DNA of 64,000 nt from Druceiella hillmani (GCA_039881145.1 JAYKKI010000091.1:1674001-1738000), one strand, 5' to 3'. Counted from the first letter of the stretch, positions 23,036-35,779 are shown. Notes: a model not told the origin generated them from the sequence alone. Made by a program: numbers and translations.

Positions 23036-24530
23036 TCAGTTAGCTAAATACAACAGTAATACATGTAGAGACAAATTAAAAACTACCCGGGAAAACTACC
23101 CAAAAAATAATAACGAAGTCGATTAGGTAGTTCGTGACATTTATAGGTATTGTGAAAATCAAAACCATATTAAACAAACAGAATAACAAAACAGCGAGCG
23201 TCTTAACCACTGGTCCTAGAAATAAGAAATTTAAAGGACTTATTTTAATATAAGCTACGTAACTAAGAAATAATAATCCAAAATTCCATCTCTGACGAGA
23301 TTATTGGGGGGGGGGGGAGCAAAACATTCTAACTATATGATTTTTGACATTTTTCGCGAATAGATTTCTTCCATATACGTAGATACATACATATACGACA
23401 GTAAAAATACAAAAGTAAAAAGTCAATTCCAAAAGATGTATGTCGACTGAAACTCCTATGCACTAATATATTTTCTCAAACCATTGTTTTAGTACTCTCG
23501 CGTAAGGCCACATGGCACCTTCCTTTAAAATATTATACTTATATTGAACTCCTTATGAGAAGTTATGTTGTTATTTTCTTTTTGGTAATAATTTCAAAAA
23601 TAATTATAAGATACATAAATAATTATATAATAAACTTATCGGAAGTTTTACACGTTCCTGTGGGTACCTATTTCGCAAAAATTTATAGTATTTAGGAACA
23701 AATCCCTTAATTGTCACGTTTGACCGGCGGATGACGGTTGGACATTATTTGAGTGTCCTGCAGTGTGAAAAGTCGAGATCAAATCTTTCTCTTTCACTTA
23801 GGAATTTCACTAAATCTTTTGTCAGTAAACTTCTATGACCTAAAAGAAGGCTATATGCAAAATTGCACTCTTTTAGACCTAACAGTTTTGTGCGCTTACA
23901 GGCAAAACATAGAAAAGACACCCACCACCCCCTTGGTTCCTGAAAAGTTTGTAAAACGCTTAAATACATATTTATCCTGTTATTAGAGAGAATGCAATTT
24001 TGAAATGTCTAGTGTTTACAGTTTTTATGATACGTAAAGTTTTCTATTAAAGTTTGACCTCATTTTTATCCCTTTGGTGGACGGTTATTTAAAAATTCTT
24101 GCTTAGTGACTACCAAATACCAAAAAAGTACTTTTCGACATTCTAGAACCTCGATTGAGACTAGATTTTGATCTGATAATCAGAAATAATTTAATGCATA
24201 ATGAGATTAAGCAACATGTAAAGAGAATGTCAAATTATTTGCCTAAACATTTTAGACAAATGTAATCGTATGCCTAATCGATGAGGAACTTGCATGTTAA
24301 ATATATGCGTTCAGTCATGTGATGTAACGTCTTACCATTGGCCTATACCACCAAAAGTTTATGATATGAATTCTTGCTTTAAATAAAGATTAAATATTAA
24401 TTGCTAAATACTCTACCGCTGAAGTATGATTTATACATATCATAAAATCGTGAAAAACTGAGTCTGTGCATTGAATATTTTTTATGTAAAACTAAGTGCT
24501 ACCTACTAAGCATAAAACAACAGTTTTTAT
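23036..24530. other. AT-rich with a G12 tract and one two-strand-open segment
   Basis: A run of twelve G lies at 23306-23317. The segment 23745-23986 is open on both strands for over 70 codons. The minus frame contains CFACKRTKLLGLKECNFAY and the plus frame shows nothing familiar. Neither could be assigned to a family. Confidence 0.4.
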
Positions 24531-24725
24531 AACTCATGTCTGTTTGTTTGTCTCTGCGCGCCTTCGTTGTGCATTCTAATCTCAACAACGGCTGAACCAC
24601 TTTAGATGCGATTATCAGTGATGTATTTAGATTAACTTGGGCGAACATTAGGACTGGTTTTAGTTCATTCGGTTCACAAATAAAAATACGCCAATCTTTA
24701 GTTTACGCTCATAGTGTACGCTAAT
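24530..24725 (+). repeat. dispersed repeat fragment (TGTTTGTTTGTCTCTGCGCG type)
   Basis: A TGTTTGTTTGTC run is followed by GCGCGCCTTCG, AACGGCTGAACCACTTTAGA and GATGTATTTAGATTAACTTG. This is the layout of widespread insect interspersed repeats that I recall as 3' parts of non-autonomous elements. The family name is not known to me. Boundaries are approximate. Confidence 0.45.
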
Positions 24726-25500
24726 ATCAGAACCGGTGAAACCGACTTGGCTGCCAACACTATCTATTAGCATTTTTAATAAACTTTATGCTCATAGTTC
24801 TGAGCGAGAAAAGGAAAAAAACAAAATTCTATAATGAATTGCCAATACCGATGGCAATAATTCTTTTGTTTTTTAAAGTACTTCAATTGTTATAATTTTT
24901 CATGCCTATGTGCCCGCGCAATTCAAAAACTTTCCTAATAATATTTTTAACTGTGCCAAATAATTAAAAAAAAAATGGATTTAAATCGTAGGGAGGGATC
25001 CTCCTTGTTAAGCATCTTCAAAATGATATATTGCGAGGATCACTTCGAAATAAATTTTGTTCTTAGAAATGATACATAACAGTCAAACTTTTTCCTTGCA
25101 AAATTGTTTTTTGTAACAATTTTGCAAGATAAATAATGATATTCAAAACTATCATTAAAATTAAAGTAGCCACCTCTCGTATTTTTGAAAATAAGTGAAG
25201 AATGAAACCGACAAAGTCTTTATATACGATTTCAAAATGTAAAGGTTACATCACATGTTTCAAATATGGAAAATAAAACAGATTTTTGGTTAATATATTT
25301 CAAAAAATTAGTAAATAAAATAATTTCAAATCATAACCTAACTCATCATGTAAGATTTCTCATTTTCATATTCGAAAACTCCGAGTTTCCTAAGAAAAAA
25401 TGCGTACCAATTTCTCCGTTAACGTTAGACAGGTGTCTTGAATTCACTTTAATAAAACCTGTTTTCATTTATGGAAAGCCAAAAATGCATATTAAACGTT
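24726..25500. other. AT-rich, nothing recognised except a hairpin
   Basis: Contains the hairpin at 25095-25128 listed separately. The 78-codon frame at 25266-25502 has no recognised motif. Confidence 0.45.
25095..25128. repeat. 14-bp perfect inverted repeat
   Basis: CTTGCAAAATTGTT at 25095-25108 is exactly complemented at 25115-25128 around a 6-nt loop. On either strand it is followed by only weak T runs, so a terminator-like role is not suggested. Confidence 0.9.
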
Positions 25501-25600
25501 GATGACATCGGTGAGATAACTCTAAAGGGGTGACGTCACTGAAAGCTGATTGACGTTTTGACATCACGTGACTTTACGAACTATTCAAATGGCATTCCTT
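25500..25600. promoter_or_regulatory. CRE palindrome and E-box pair
   Basis: The full cAMP-response palindrome TGACGTCA lies at 25531-25538. Further TGACG words and a CACGTG E-box at 25565-25570 follow within 40 bp. Such density is unusual in this A+T-rich neighbourhood. It could be a bZIP/bHLH-bound site or chance. Confidence 0.2.
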
Positions 25601-28600
25601 CATATTAATAGAAAAAAATATTTAGTTTTGCATCTTTGTTTGTTTGTACAAAATATAATCGTTTTAGTAAAATCAAAATAATCATCTTAGTAAGCTTTCC
25701 ATTTCGGTGTCTAAAGGCAATACGTATAAATATAAATAAACAATATATTATTTTATTTTCATAAATAAAAAAATATTCATAAGTAAATATTCCTCTTCTC
25801 TAGATGATCATATTCAGAGACAAATAAGCTACGTTACAAATAGCTACTGTTCGGTATCGAATATCAAATCCATTTAATATGCATAACACCCAAATAGATG
25901 AAGTATATTGTCATATTATACATCTCTTGATTTGAAATTAAGATAAATTGCAATTTCTACTTAATTTAATAAAAGCATAATAACAAGCATATTTTTTTAA
26001 CTAAAAGAATGTTTTTCAGAAAAAAAATGTTACATTGTTACTCAAGTATGAAGTACCCAAAACTAATTTATAGGTAAAACTTAGCAAAGGAAGTGTTAAC
26101 GTTATAATGCGGTATGAATGCAATTTAACACTAATAAAAATGTCACTCATCATAGGTTATTAATAAAAAAAAACACAAATAAGGATGATGTATTTAAAAA
26201 AATCACATACGATTATTTTATTATAAAAAAATTATTTAAAAAAATTAATACCTTTGTTTTCTACAATTTTGTTTCCCAGGTATAATTTTTCAAACTTATT
26301 TTTTCATTTCATTCAGTTTTTCGTTTTTAAATTATCACACAGACAAAAGTTATTAAGTATTTATCATAAAAATACACTAAAATGTAAAGAACAAACACTC
26401 AATAATATTCAAAGCGTTCATTATTTGCGACACAGTGATTTACTACAATGACGTCAACATTCATAAATTAAAATATCTACATTATTTATCTCTGGTTTAA
26501 ATTTCGATACCATCCTTACCGTTATTACATATATACAACTATAAATGTCAGAATGTGCGTGTTACACAAAAGTTTTCTTTATTTATAGATCTAGATACTT
26601 TTTGCCTTGCTTAACTGATTTTGCTTCCTCTTCTTTCTGGTATCGTCATGGCTGTACAAATAAACAAATTATTTTTATTAGTTATAATTTATTTATATGC
26701 ATATTGCAAGATATTCATTTCTTTGACTTTTTATCAAACTGAACGTTACTGCTACTTGTAGTCATTAACTCCACACTTAATGCAATGGAATTGCTTTTGT
26801 AAAGTTGTCAAGTAGCTTTCATAAACTCAATCGTCTGGTCCACATTTTTTCTTCGGATTTTTTTTGTAAAAGAAAACTTCGTAAATATTCAAGGAAAACC
26901 TTTTTAACCGACGATATTGAAGCATATTTTTTATTGTATACTTAATTCCTCTCTTTATTCTGATTTTAATAATCGGCATTTTTGCAAGCCCACACTAAAT
27001 CTTCAATTTCGAAAAAAGATTGCAAAGTTAGGACTAGAACTGAACACATCGCCATATAAACATGGCGAATAAAAAGAAAATTTGTGTGGAATTTTTATAT
27101 TTTTTTCCTTTCATTATCATTATATATTATTAAAGCATATTTTTACATTGAAAATATCTATAACAAATTATATTTTAATTGATAATTTTGTCCATCATTT
27201 TTAAATCGATATTTAAACAAAATTAAGACTGTAGGAAATGCAATGAACGGCCATCCAGAACACATTTCTTTTTGAAAATTTGTTTACTTTTGAAATATAC
27301 ATATTGAAATATACATAATATAGACACCATAACTAGATGTCCATGCATATTAACGATGTAATTTGATATACACATATCACACATTTAATTTATAAGTTAT
27401 AGTACTTTGCTGGAGTATGAGTTTCTAAAGAAATTTATTAACGCCTAGCTAAATATATCTAATGTCGTAATTACAGAAAGGCGATATGAAATTAATTATT
27501 GAATGAGTTAAAACTTTAAAATATCTAAAAGATAGATATATTTCACACATAACACTATAAAGTGTATAAAAGACATAAGTAGGTGTTTATGTTAAAAAAG
27601 TCGATTAAAGATAAACAAAACAAAAAATAATAAATGTTGCGTACATTTATTAGTTGGTGTTATTCTATTGAAAAATCAATCATATTTGGGTACCCATTAT
27701 TAAACAATGGCTATACCTAGATCTCTGTTACGGGACTTTTGTATGCCCGTTATTAGTAACCCATTTATAATTCTTTTGGAATTATGCAAAATAATGCAAT
27801 TTTCAAAGTAAATATAAGTTACATGAGTTTCTCTACATACCTGATTAATTTATTTTTTAACAAAAAGATTGATTTATTATTCAAAACATAACTAGTGAAA
27901 AACAATGAAATGTTATGACTTTTGCAATTACTGTAATTAATTAAAAAAAAAGATTTAACTTACTTAGCCATAAGATAACATTAAATTATATTTTAAAGTT
28001 ATACAGATTACGCTTCTTTTTGCATTTCGATAACATTAAATACTTAATCTTATATTTGTTTTTTTTTAATTTTTACTTATAATCAAGTTTTAAATCTTTC
28101 AACTTTATTCTTACAAACTTCTTAACATATAAGCAAATGTATACATATCAAAAATAATTTGGTTAAAAACGACTACTGCCTTGAATTTTAAGTCTATTAC
28201 TACTTTGAACTTCAAATTCAGATATTCAAAATTTTTTTTTATATATTGTGCTACAAAAATATACAACCAATTGTAAAATAAAAAATACGGGCCTCGATTA
28301 TCTTAATAATATTAGTTTTAAACCTAAAAATCCTGCACTGATTCGCGTACGGTCGGATACACACGGAAACCGAACATAAGCTTCTGCAGAGGGAACCGAC
28401 AGTCCTACTGTACAATTGGGTAATTCACTATTCCTGAATTTGCTGTTTTTAGTAATATGTCGTTTATTAAATGCCAATAAAAAAACAAATATAATGATTA
28501 ATAAAAAATTCAACAAATTTTACTAAGTATGACGTTATAAATTCATATTACCATTTTTATAAACCTTAAGATTAATGTCTTTTTGTACTGGCTAAATTTC

Positions 28601-29665
28601 AAACATTGGTTAAAAACTTTTTCACATCTCATTAACTTCCAACTTGAAATTATAATTTATAAAATAAAAAAAATAGTCAAACACCCATTTGCTAAGAAAC
28701 ACGCAGGAAAGTAAGCTTAGGACAATGGACTTGTTTATATTTTTTTAGTAACAACAAGATATTGCACAAATGCGTAAAATAAGAAAATGAGATAACGTTC
28801 ACCCGATTGATACTGAAAGACCGGTAAGAAAACTACCTTGTTTAAAAAATCATGAGACGATGACGATATTTTTTTAATTAATTAAAAATGTCAGTAACAA
28901 TTTTCGCAAATTGCCATCAAAAGGAATCATAAAAAGGAATCACCTAAAATACTGTTCTATACATGGATAATTGTCAAGTGACTGGTCGAAACAGAAAGTT
29001 TTTGGCCTATTGATATCCCATACATTTAATACTCACAATTTTGATCATAGCAACTGGGTTTGTTTTCTATAGTTTATTATGGTTTAGTAAACAACATTTT
29101 TAACCTTTATGAAAAAAAAAACTATTTGTAATGTTTAAAACTGTAAGTGTTATATACAAGGGATATTGACCGGACAAAAAACTTGCCCGTTATCTGAACA
29201 TCAACCGCGTTGGGAAAGTATGTCGTCTTCAAAAGTCTTGCGGTTACCTTCAAGTAAGTAGTACTTCATATTTCATTCAATTTTTTTATACAAATCATTA
29301 CATTTTAATGTAAAGCAAGTTACCGCGTGAGAATGCGTGTGTAGGTTATACAAAATACTTATTTTTAAAAGTAAGGTCTCTGTTTTTTAATGATTGTACG
29401 AAATATTGGACCTGTACTGTAATATAATACATAATAAATATCACACATTTGCAGGATTTCGTAATCTGTAAACAAAGAGGACGTAAAGATATGGTTCTAT
29501 TTATTTTATTTTTCTTCAGAAACTCTTAATTGCTATATTTTGAACTTGCAGAAAATTCTCCTAAAGTCGATTCACGTTGCTTACATATTTAATGTTAAGA
29601 GTCCCTCCGAAAAAAATAGCAGATTATATTGCGGTTGCTCTACCATATATTAAGTACAGATCATA
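25601..29665. other. AT-rich desert
   Basis: About 4 kb of very A+T-rich sequence with no recognised repeat or gene. A slightly C+G-richer patch lies at about 28330-28430. It is the only part of the minus frame 28298-28516 with non-trivial composition, and it is not recognised as a protein. Confidence 0.5.
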
Positions 29666-29667
29666 AT

Positions 29668-29830
29668 AGTACGTCGACATGGACAGAAGACCCTCGGGAG
29701 CGATCGATCGCGACGCCCATCCATCATTACGCCCGATTTTAACCGGTATCAATTCATACTTATATCATCAAACGATCCAGGATAGTCTCGGTGGAGTGTG
29801 TATGTTATTATATAGAAATCATTACAACAC
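29668..29830. promoter_or_regulatory. small CpG-rich block
   Basis: A compact island with CGATCGATCGCGACG near 29700 and ACGCCCGATTTTAACCGG near 29729. No frame was found. It may be a short conserved element, by composition only. Confidence 0.2.
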
Positions 29831-29931
29831 CATCAAATAAGGAGACATCAAACATAAATAAATATGGAATACAATCAAGCGAGCAAAGTATGTAATACTA
29901 TGGCTTGAATTGAAATTGTAATAAAAAAATT

Positions 29932-29972
29932 CTATTCTGAAATTGTTTTCGGTATAACAAATTTCAGAATAG
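29932..29972. repeat. 13-bp perfect inverted repeat
   Basis: CTATTCTGAAATT at 29932-29944 is complemented at 29960-29972. The inner GTT/AAC can also pair, leaving a loop of about 10 nt. Confidence 0.85.
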
Positions 29973-30278
29973 TAATTATTTTACTTAAAGTTTAGAAAAT
30001 TAAATTAATCTAACAATGGCTTTGCTATATTCTTATCTTCGTACTGGAAGGGGAAAAGCGCCCTTTCAGTACGATTATAGGAAGGAATGTAGGATCGCAA
30101 TTGTTAGATGCATTTCGTTTTCTAAAACTATGAGCATTTTGACGTACTAGAAATTATGCCTGCTCTTTACATGAGAAAGTTTGTGCTATGTTTTACAAAT
30201 ATTTAGCTCTTCAAACCCTGTCCCATTAGGGTGCACCCAGTAGGGATCCTTAGAGTTTAATATTTAATGATAATGATA

Positions 30279-30377
30279 ATTCTCCACTAGATAACGGTAT
30301 TCATTTTCCATGTAATTTAACTTTTTTAATAAAAAAGTTATTAGAAATAAAATAATTAACGTCATCTAGTGGAGAAT
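30279..30377. repeat. 99-bp inverted-repeat element, MITE-like
   Basis: Terminal arms of 18 bp start ATTCTCCACTAGAT (30279-30296 and 30360-30377) with one mismatch. Inside is a second palindrome, AACTTTTTT...AAAAAAGTT. The size and layout recall a tiny MITE or foldback remnant. No clear target duplication was found. It may instead be a local inverted duplication. Confidence 0.7.
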
Positions 30378-31195
30378 AATAATACTGTATTTTAATATAC
30401 TGAGATTATGATTGTTAATAAAAGAAACAGAAATCGCTGTTAAATAATTAAGTAATAAACCGTTAATTATCGAAAAGTCAAGTAAAAATATGATTTTTAT
30501 CAGTAAAACTAATGAGAATAGCGCAATGAAATGAAATGAAATTTTATTCTATGATTTTGATAACGGAACAGCGTGCGTATAGTCAAAATCAATCCGATTG
30601 TTACCCTTGTGTACAATGCGAAATAAGTTTTATTATCTGTTTCTGTATTTTTATCTGTTTTTCCAACTCGATACCAATAAATTAATTTAATTAATACCTT
30701 CTAAAGATATGTTTTTAAAACAATGCATTTTAAAATTTCAACGTTTTATTCTTTTTTGTGTTTTCATCGCCTTGTAGTCGGAAGTTGTTAACCGGTGAAT
30801 AGGGAAGAGACTTTTTATGTTTGGCTTTTATTACGACCAGTTTGTCATATTTTATTTTCACTTTATTACCCTTCTCTTTCTCCAATTTCACTTGCTCCTG
30901 CAAATCTCTCCTCTTCTCCAATACTTGTTGTGGTTAACCTTCCTTCATATAATATGGAGTGTCCCTAAAAACTCCTTTCTGTTTGAAAATATTAATTTTC
31001 GTGCCCACTCTCCTACGTGAAGATCGCACAGTGTTTCAGATGGAGTCTTGAAACCAAGCATGTTAGACTTTCTAGTTAACGAAAATACAAGCAACACAAT
31101 ACATAGGTAGGACACTGTAAACAGAGACAATAACTTATAACAATCAAGCCCCCCCTCCCGCATGGATTATTTAAACGAACCAATTCAAATAAATA
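30378..31195. other. AT-rich, nothing recognised
   Basis: Overlapping frames on both strands between 30730 and 31163 are Lys-rich or Phe-rich and show no motif. A GAAAT pentamer repeat lies near 30526-30542. Confidence 0.45.
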
Positions 31196-31299
31196 ACAAG
31201 AGACATCTTCCAACCCGGTTAGTTACCGTGGAAGATCATGACCACAACCCTGTAAAGAAAACAACAAATATAAAGAACCAAACTCTACATCTGAAACAA

Positions 31300-31995
31300 C
31301 AATCAAACTCTATATACTAACATACAATCCCAGAACCTTATCATCTTATGGACGACTACTAGAACTGACGGAAGCACTAAAAAATGTAAACTTTGATATA
31401 ATTGGACTATCAGAAACGCGAAGATTGGGTACAAAAATAGAAGAACCAGAAAACTGTATACTCTGCCATACAGGACTCGCACAGGGCCAATATGAAGTCG
31501 GTTTTTTTAATAAACTTATATCATAGCATAGAAAGCTTCAACGGTATCTCCGACAGAGTCGCACTACTAAACCTAAATATACAGAACAACAAAATGTCGA
31601 TCATACAAGCGTATACGCCCACAGAAGCAGCAAGAGATGAAGAGATTGATTTTTTTAATGAAAATCTTTAGAAAGCCATGGACCTTGCACATAACACATA
31701 TATAATTATGGGCGACTTAAATGCCAAAATAGGCCAACCTAGAGTGGATAAACATTTGATAATGAAATCAAATGTTATGTTATAAGAAATCTAAGACTTA
31801 TCGACTTTGCGCTTGAAAATAAAATAGCAATCTTAAATACATATTTTATAAGGAAACCAAACCGAAGATAAACGTGGCGTTCACCTATTGGTAAATATAA
31901 AAACGAAATTAATTACATCTTGTCAAACAAACCTGCTATGGTACAAAACATAGAAGTATTGAATCTCAACTTTTCTTCAGATCATAGACCGAACC
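31300..31995 (+). pseudogene. RTE-like endonuclease domain, broken
   Basis: Reading from about 31311 gives YNPRTLSSYGRLLEL, then FDIIGLSETRRLG, the start of an apurinic/apyrimidinic-like endonuclease. After a stop and frameshift near 31525 it continues as SDRVALLNLNIQNNKMSIIQ, then MGDLNAKIG (about 31708), which matches the GDFNA catalytic motif. It ends with INYILSNKPAMVQ and SSDHRP (about 31980), the conserved Ser-Asp-His end of the fold. Intact copies would nick the target DNA to prime reverse transcription. At least three stops or shifts rule out function. Confidence 0.8.
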
Positions 31996-32244
31996 GAAAG
32001 GACCGAACGGGATTTAAAAATAATTAAAACTCCACATTGAAGAGTGAGGAAGAAATAATAAGATAAAAAGAGTGCATCGCAGATCACCTACCAAACTTAC
32101 TGGAACCTCAAGAAAGTATACCAGTCCAAAGCAATCTTTGCTAATAGCCCACCTGAAGATGTTGTAATACAACCGAAACCTAGGTCGTGGTAAAGAACTT
32201 AATGAAAGTAGAAATAATACTACATCACGTAGTTTCATTTCATT

Positions 32245-33785
32245 GTGACAAATAAAAGATATAACATTTCATCAGAGAGCGTCTTAGCACTCGTGGAGAG
32301 GAGACAGTTATTACAAAATACCAAAAAGAAAACTAGGTCCGTAAAAAATGAACTCTCAGCATTATACAAACTAATAAGCAAATGCATAAATTACGACTAT
32401 ACAACGTACAGATCGAACATTGTAGAGAAATATCTAGCACGATCAGGCAGTTCGAAAAAGATTTCAAAGGGTTATGAACAAACAAGGCATAGATCGATGG
32501 ATTAAATAGCGAAGGAAAAACCTTAAATAGTAGTAATGAAGTTATTGGAATTGCAACAGAATTTTACACAATATTTTATAGCCCTCCATAGTATGAAAAT
32601 TTAGATGAAAATTTCGACAATAACAACAACAACAATTATTAGACGGGCGTAAATTCAAAGAGATGTACACGATTCACTGTAATTGAGGTGATCCAAGCGA
32701 TGAATAGATTAAAAACAAATAAAAGCTCAGGTTCAGACAGCATCACCAACGAAGTTGTAAATCTGCCTAACTGGTTATACCGCTAACTCATCTTTTTAAT
32801 TGCATTTGTATAATCTTTTAAACACCGACACACAGAAAAAAGGTCGACCCATACGATTTTGCAAATTATAGACCAATAAGATTATTGCCATGTATGTAAA
32901 AATTATTCTCCTCTCTCATAAAACATAAAATAAGTACAACACTGGAAGCAGAACAATGCATGGAACAAGCGGGATTTAGGAAAAATTTCTCGACTATAGA
33001 CCATATCCACACTCTGCAACTACTGATTGAAAAATGCCAGGAAAGACAGAGAGCTCTATACATCACCTTCATTGACTATAAAAAATCGTTCGATATCGTA
33101 TCACATTCAAGTATCTGGAAGGGGCTAATCGAGCAAGGGGTAGAAAACGAGTATACACAAGTAATAAAAAGTATTTATAATAACAACACTGGTAGAGTTC
33201 AATTGGGAAAAGTCGGCCTAAGCTTTCCCATCTAAAGAGGAGTGAGACAAGGCGACCCGACCTTCCCAAAGCTGTTCATTGCCCCCTAGAGTCGATAATA
33301 AGAAAACTGGATTGGTAAACTAGTGGCCTAAACATAGACGGAAATTACCTGAGCCACCTCCGATTTGTGGACTACTCAGAAATCTAGAGACGTGTTCAAC
33401 TTACTTGGAACAAATACTGGAGTCCGAATGAAATTTTTAAAATCAATATACCAGTGAAAATCAAAACTAAGGTCATGTCGAGCTGTCTTTTACCGTGCCC
33501 AACGCTTATCAGACCTGGAAATATACAGCCGAAATAAAGAAAAAAAATATCACGTGTCAAAGAGGCATGGAACGAAGTATATCTAAAGCTACCGATGCGC
33601 AAAACTATTTCCGAATACTAAAATGGAAATTGGCGGGGCATGTAGCGAGACTGACAGATGAGCAATGGACTAAAAGTGTGGCAGTGTGAAGAGGCCCATG
33701 TGAGAGGAAGACCGCTTACGAGATGGGCTGACGATATTAGCAAAACAGCTTGCCCGGGTTAGATGCAAATAGCCCAAGATTGATT
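32245..33785 (+). pseudogene. RTE-like linker and reverse transcriptase, broken
   Basis: The linker frame (32245-32505) includes ALYKLISKCINYDY. The RT begins near 32680 with VIEVIQAMNRLKTNKSSGSD. From 32960 it reads EQAGFRKNFSTIDHIHTLQL, then ALYITFIDYKKSFDIVSH, the palm with its first Asp, and RGVRQGDP (about 33237). The catalytic Y/FADD has decayed to LRFVDYSEI (about 33357). A deletion then joins it to the post-RT part, where WKLAGHVARLTDEQW (about 33624) and GRPLTRWADDISKTA (about 33704) are clear. Several stops separate these blocks. The assignment to the RT fold is firm; the exact clade is from memory. Confidence 0.85.
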
Positions 33786-34004
33786 AGTTCTTGCAGATTA
33801 ATAATTTATTAAATATGATATAACTTACTAAAGAAATTAACTCTTAAATGTAAAGAAAAGTAGTGTAATAATAAGATTACTTATTTTGTTACTTTCTGGC
33901 AAGAAGTAAAAAGGCTTTTATTATTATTGTAAAATTTCAGTTCTAATTTCGCAGCATTATGACCACTTAAATTGACCGTGATGTCGCCGTAGAACTAAAT
34001 GTGA

Positions 34005-34260
34005 CTAAAGTATTTTGTAGACAAGACCCAAGAGCTGCGCCGCCAAACACCACAACGCATTTAAAATATATTTTTTCCACCTTCGCCATGTGCCGTCATG
34101 CGTTAAACAGATATCGCCACATTCGCGAGGGGCTTCATTCACGATGAACCCTCTAGCGTAATCATCGCTACACCCTACGATTGCATCTCCATATTTATTG
34201 CTACAGATTGCTCTGCGCTCATGGCTACCGACTCTTAAAAAGTAGAAAATCAGGAACACG
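34005..34260 (-). pseudogene. possible Mutator-like transposase fragment (DGTW motif)
   Basis: The 84-codon minus frame contains RAICSNKYGDAIVGCSDDY, then CGDICLTHDGTWRRW followed by YILNALW. An Asp-Gly-Thr/Ser-Trp motif followed by a Tyr-Asn-Ala/Ser-Leu stretch recalls the first catalytic Asp region of Mutator-like/YqaJ-associated transposases of arthropods. Only this one block is visible. It lies directly downstream of the RTE-like element, in opposite orientation. The match is short and comes from memory, so this may be wrong. Confidence 0.3.
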
Positions 34261-34855
34261 TTTACAACAACAAACTGTTAAATTGTTTTGCTATCACCTG
34301 CCTCCTGTTTATAATACTTCTACGATTATTATAGATATTTAACACTTGCGTGTGTCCTTTCACGTAGCTTAAACTATACCATTTCAGGTTTCATTCTAAA
34401 TTAATTATTTTGTGTCCATATCTATAGATCTAACGGGTTTCATAAATTTACAGTCTCTTATACAAACTGTCATATTAACAAGGACAGAGCCTAAACATGT
34501 TTAGTTTGTTTGCAAACTTTGAAACCACCAACTTTACTTTAAAAATTTAGTTTTTACTATTATAATTAAAATCAATAAGCGAATAAAAACAAAACGACGT
34601 AAACAAATTATCTTTAAAAATCCTTGAAGAGTAAATAGTTTCAAAAAATTATTTGGATTAAAAAACCTTATATTTTATTTTCACCAAAATTTAAGCCGCG
34701 TCAAGCATAATCAATACTTCAATCGGAAAATGTTTCAAATACCATATTTGTTGAATTCGACGCTACAACTCATACGTTCAACGCTACAGCGTAAAGTTAA
34801 TACAATACATAAGCAAAACCGAAAGAATTCACATTAAATAGGCGACACTTTCCCT
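34261..34855. other. AT-rich, nothing recognised
   Basis: No signal was recognised. Confidence 0.5.
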
Positions 34856-34857
34856 CA

Positions 34858-35140
34858 GCAAAGTTGTATCCGTGCAATTGCAGCAAGCCCACAGACCCCC
34901 ACACGGTCGCGCGCCCTCTAGACCATCCCTCCGTTGTGTCGGTGATCCGTCATATTATTAAATTACAAACGGTGAGTCCCGCCACACTTGGGCCGTGTAT
35001 AATGATGCGTCGGGAAGATAGGAATGGAGTATTCTTTCTGATAGCGAGCGGGGCGCCGCGATCAAAGGACGTCACGGCGCCGTTTTGCTTGACGACATGG
35101 AAATTACGTAGACGCTGTGTGGTTAGATGAGGCATTTGGT
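34858..35140. promoter_or_regulatory. CpG-rich block, candidate regulatory element or exon
   Basis: One of the most C+G-rich patches. A TCF/Pangolin-type ATCAAAGG lies at 35061-35068 and a GCGCCCTCTAGA word, loosely CTCF-like, at 34911-34922. Both strands stay open for 60-88 codons (34864-35130 plus, 34950-35135 minus), as expected where stop-rich A+T triplets are scarce. Neither peptide is recognised. Confidence 0.3.
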
Positions 35141-35775
35141 GGTTTTAGTTATGAATATACAGCAGTTGAAAAGTTATTTATTAAGTTGTAGTTACTTTGA
35201 AAATTACAGATGACTATTTTATATACGTATGTAAATATAATTTATACGTGATTAATAAAATTAAGTGCTTAGTTGGAAAAAAAATCAAAGAAAAAAATAA
35301 TGTGTTAAATAAAAAATGCAACCAAATCACTAGGTTTTAGAAGGTAATGTCAGTTAAATTTTAACGAAACACAAGTGAGTGTAAAAACTACACTTTTTGT
35401 GAAGGTCAGTTTTGTACACATAAATGTTTATGCAGAAAATTGTATACTCATATGAGACCGACCCTTCTTTCCACAAAAATGCATTTCCGATTTTTTTTAT
35501 TGACTTAAAGTATTAATTTTGCCTACATTTTACAAGAAGTATCCTTACAATGACGATACTCTAACAGGATCACCATGAAAATTTACATCCATTCAAAAGT
35601 TAACAAACGTCTTAATGGAGACCGAACGAAATAATACCAATTTCTGTAATTGAGCAACGACCTTGAACAATATAATAATCTTCTTCAAAAACATATGTTT
35701 TAATTTATAGAACAGCGGTTCTCTAACAATCTTTATCGTACCGCCTATATGAAACACAGATCAGTCGCGTACCAC
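35141..35775. other. AT-rich, nothing recognised
   Basis: No signal was recognised. Confidence 0.5.
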
Positions 35776-35779
35776 TGAA

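Larger units (their letters stand above)
31200..33930 (+). mobile_element. decayed RTE-like non-LTR retrotransposon
   Basis: The order along the plus strand is apurinic endonuclease, linker, reverse transcriptase, post-RT tail. It ends in a short 3' tail with AAAAAGGCTTTTATTATTATT at about 33908-33928, a kind of ending I recall for this family. There are many frameshifts and stops, and part of the RT has been deleted. At about 2.7 kb it is slightly short of a full element (around 3.2 kb). The 5' limit at about 31200 is uncertain because the start of the endonuclease frame is eroded. The family resembles the endonuclease-reverse transcriptases often seen in Lepidoptera. It is inactive. Confidence 0.85.

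Noticed and set aside
25538..25552. GAAAGCTGATT word matching the end of bantam
   Set aside because: The seed end of the microRNA is absent and no hairpin is present.
34911..34922. GCGCCCTCTAGA as a CTCF insulator site
   Set aside because: Only a partial match to the consensus (the expected GGYG end is missing), so it is mentioned only as a loose resemblance.
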